A stretch of 42,408 nucleotides of DNA, from the NCBI GenBank assembly GCA_046160825.1, contig JBJXHC010000098.1, forward strand, positions 1-42,408, read 5' to 3'. Made by a program: the position numbers and the translations under genes. This DNA is from JBJXHC01 sp046160825 (lineage in GTDB: Bacteria; Bacteroidota; Ignavibacteria; UBA10030; UBA6906). Each line of letters begins with the position of its first letter. Position 1 is the stretch's first letter. The notes under the pieces were generated by a model. The model did not search any database. It saw only the letters and a list, made by a program, of their open reading frames with translations, and was not told the DNA's origin. Positions 41,758-42,408 of this stretch are shown here, in pieces.

Positions 41758-42408
41758 ATGACCCAGAAATTTGTTCTTTACACGCTACTGAGTATTGCAT
41801 CCGGAGTCTTGACGTATGCGCAAACTTCGTCAACTGAAATCACCAGTGACGAATTGAGAGCGCACGTCCGGTTCCTCGCCTCCGATGAGTTGGAAGGTCG
41901 TGGATCGGGCACGGAAGGAAACGCTAAAGCGGCTGCTTTCATTGGGAATGAATTCAAAAAATACGGCCTCCTGCCCGGCGGGAAAGACAATACCTACCTA
42001 CAGGAATTTGAATTTGTTTCTTCTGTAAAATCAGGGAAGGCTAATCACCTCACCATCAGGGGTGCGGGCACGGAAATGCAACTCACGCCTGATGAGGATT
42101 TCAGGCCATTGGGATTCAGTTCTGACGGCACGGTTACGGGCGGAGTTGTCTTTGCAGGATACGGAATGACAGTTCCTGACAAGAATTATGATGACTACAA
42201 GAATCTTGACGTCACCGGAAAGGTCGTTGTCATATTGCGCTACAGTCCCGACGGCACCGACCCGCACAGCGAGTTTTCTCGTCACAGTGCTCTCCGTTCC
42301 AAGGCACGAACAGCAAGGGACAAAGGAGCAGCGGCTATTATTCTCGTTACTGGTGAGGCCGACCAAGCGGAGGATGCACTGATCAAGCTGAGCTATGACA
42401 ATTCATTT
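41758..42408 (+). CDS. M28-family peptidase, 3' end outside window
   Basis: 217 codons are open to the end of the window. A signal peptide (about 1-21, ending in TYAQ) is followed by ELRAHVRFLASDELEGRGSG, the typical opening of secreted M28 aminopeptidases. Next comes a PA-domain-like insert (GGVVFAGYGMTVPDKNYDDY, VTGKVVVILRY, ARDKGAAAIILVTGE). The zinc-binding catalytic part lies beyond the window. GAGGA at 41749-41753 precedes the ATG by 4 nt. Confidence 0.88.
   Translation, partial: MTQKFVLYTLLSIASGVLTYAQTSSTEITSDELRAHVRFLASDELEGRGSGTEGNAKAAAFIGNEFKKYGLLPGGKDNTYLQEFEFVSSVKSGKANHLTIRGAGTEMQLTPDEDFRPLGFSSDGTVTGGVVFAGYGMTVPDKNYDDYKNLDVTGKVVVILRYSPDGTDPHSEFSRHSALRSKARTARDKGAAAIILVTGEADQAEDALIKLSYDNSF

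Overview
The window is a dense, gene-rich bacterial chromosome segment of moderate GC with no gene-free stretch over 300 bases. The gene set suggests a Gram-negative member of the FCB group, probably Bacteroidota/Chlorobiota and Ignavibacteria- or Kapabacteria-like. This is an inference from several genes: a secreted HExxH protein with a type IX secretion-like C-terminal domain, FG-GAP surface proteins, BamD, bacillithiol-type BshB1, a small-type PurL, split biotin carboxylase/BCCP genes, and a tmRNA tag ending YALAA. UUG start codons are frequent. No phage, IS element, CRISPR array or obvious transferred island was seen.

Layout. (1) 2-4367: a 5'-truncated GAF histidine kinase, a response regulator with a histidine-less kinase-like C-terminus, a stand-alone amidase of the nitrilase superfamily, a terminator, and a Glu/Leu-type dehydrogenase. 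(2) 4405-16069: a possible 13-gene co-directional unit with mostly overlapping or abutting genes. It starts with envelope proteins (a membrane-anchored unknown, CapA-like, BamD-like lipoprotein, thioesterase, FG-GAP protein, putative secreted metalloprotease) and runs directly into a cytochrome c maturation cluster, ccmABCDEF. The CcmE carries CxxxY in place of the usual HxxxY, and no ccmG, ccmH or ccmI follows. (3) 16144-17302 (minus): a DUF2231-like membrane protein and bshB1. (4) 17447-25916: xseA, xseB, dxs, a Gfo/Idh/MocA oxidoreductase, a PhoB/PhoR-like two-component pair, ribD, ribE, secG with its own promoter, and tRNA-Lys(CUU). (5) 26043-31027: a YgfZ-like folate-binding protein, an AlkZ-related winged-helix protein, a LOG-family protein, tmRNA with a strong terminator, dapF and a diacylglycerol-kinase-like lipid kinase. 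(6) 31060-38748 (minus): a compact operon read as yqeY, cvpA, mutS2, accC, BCCP, purL. yqeY is interrupted by an in-frame TAA. A sigma70-like promoter lies about 110 nt upstream of yqeY, and an intrinsic terminator hairpin sits just before its ribosome-binding site, a layout resembling an attenuator. (7) 38910-42408: a short-chain dehydrogenase (minus) with a good promoter, then a plus-strand envelope group: exported PrxQ-type peroxiredoxin, TolB-like beta-propeller, small lipoprotein and a 3'-truncated M28 peptidase.

The most interesting observations are the CxxxY CcmE in a Ccm cluster lacking the apocytochrome-handling genes, the nonsense-interrupted yqeY together with the attenuator-like leader of its operon, and the response regulator ending in a DHp-like hairpin whose phospho-accepting His is Gln. 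I did not find a clearly new multi-gene defence or mobile system. The first corresponds to a rare but described Ccm variant. The other two may be new.
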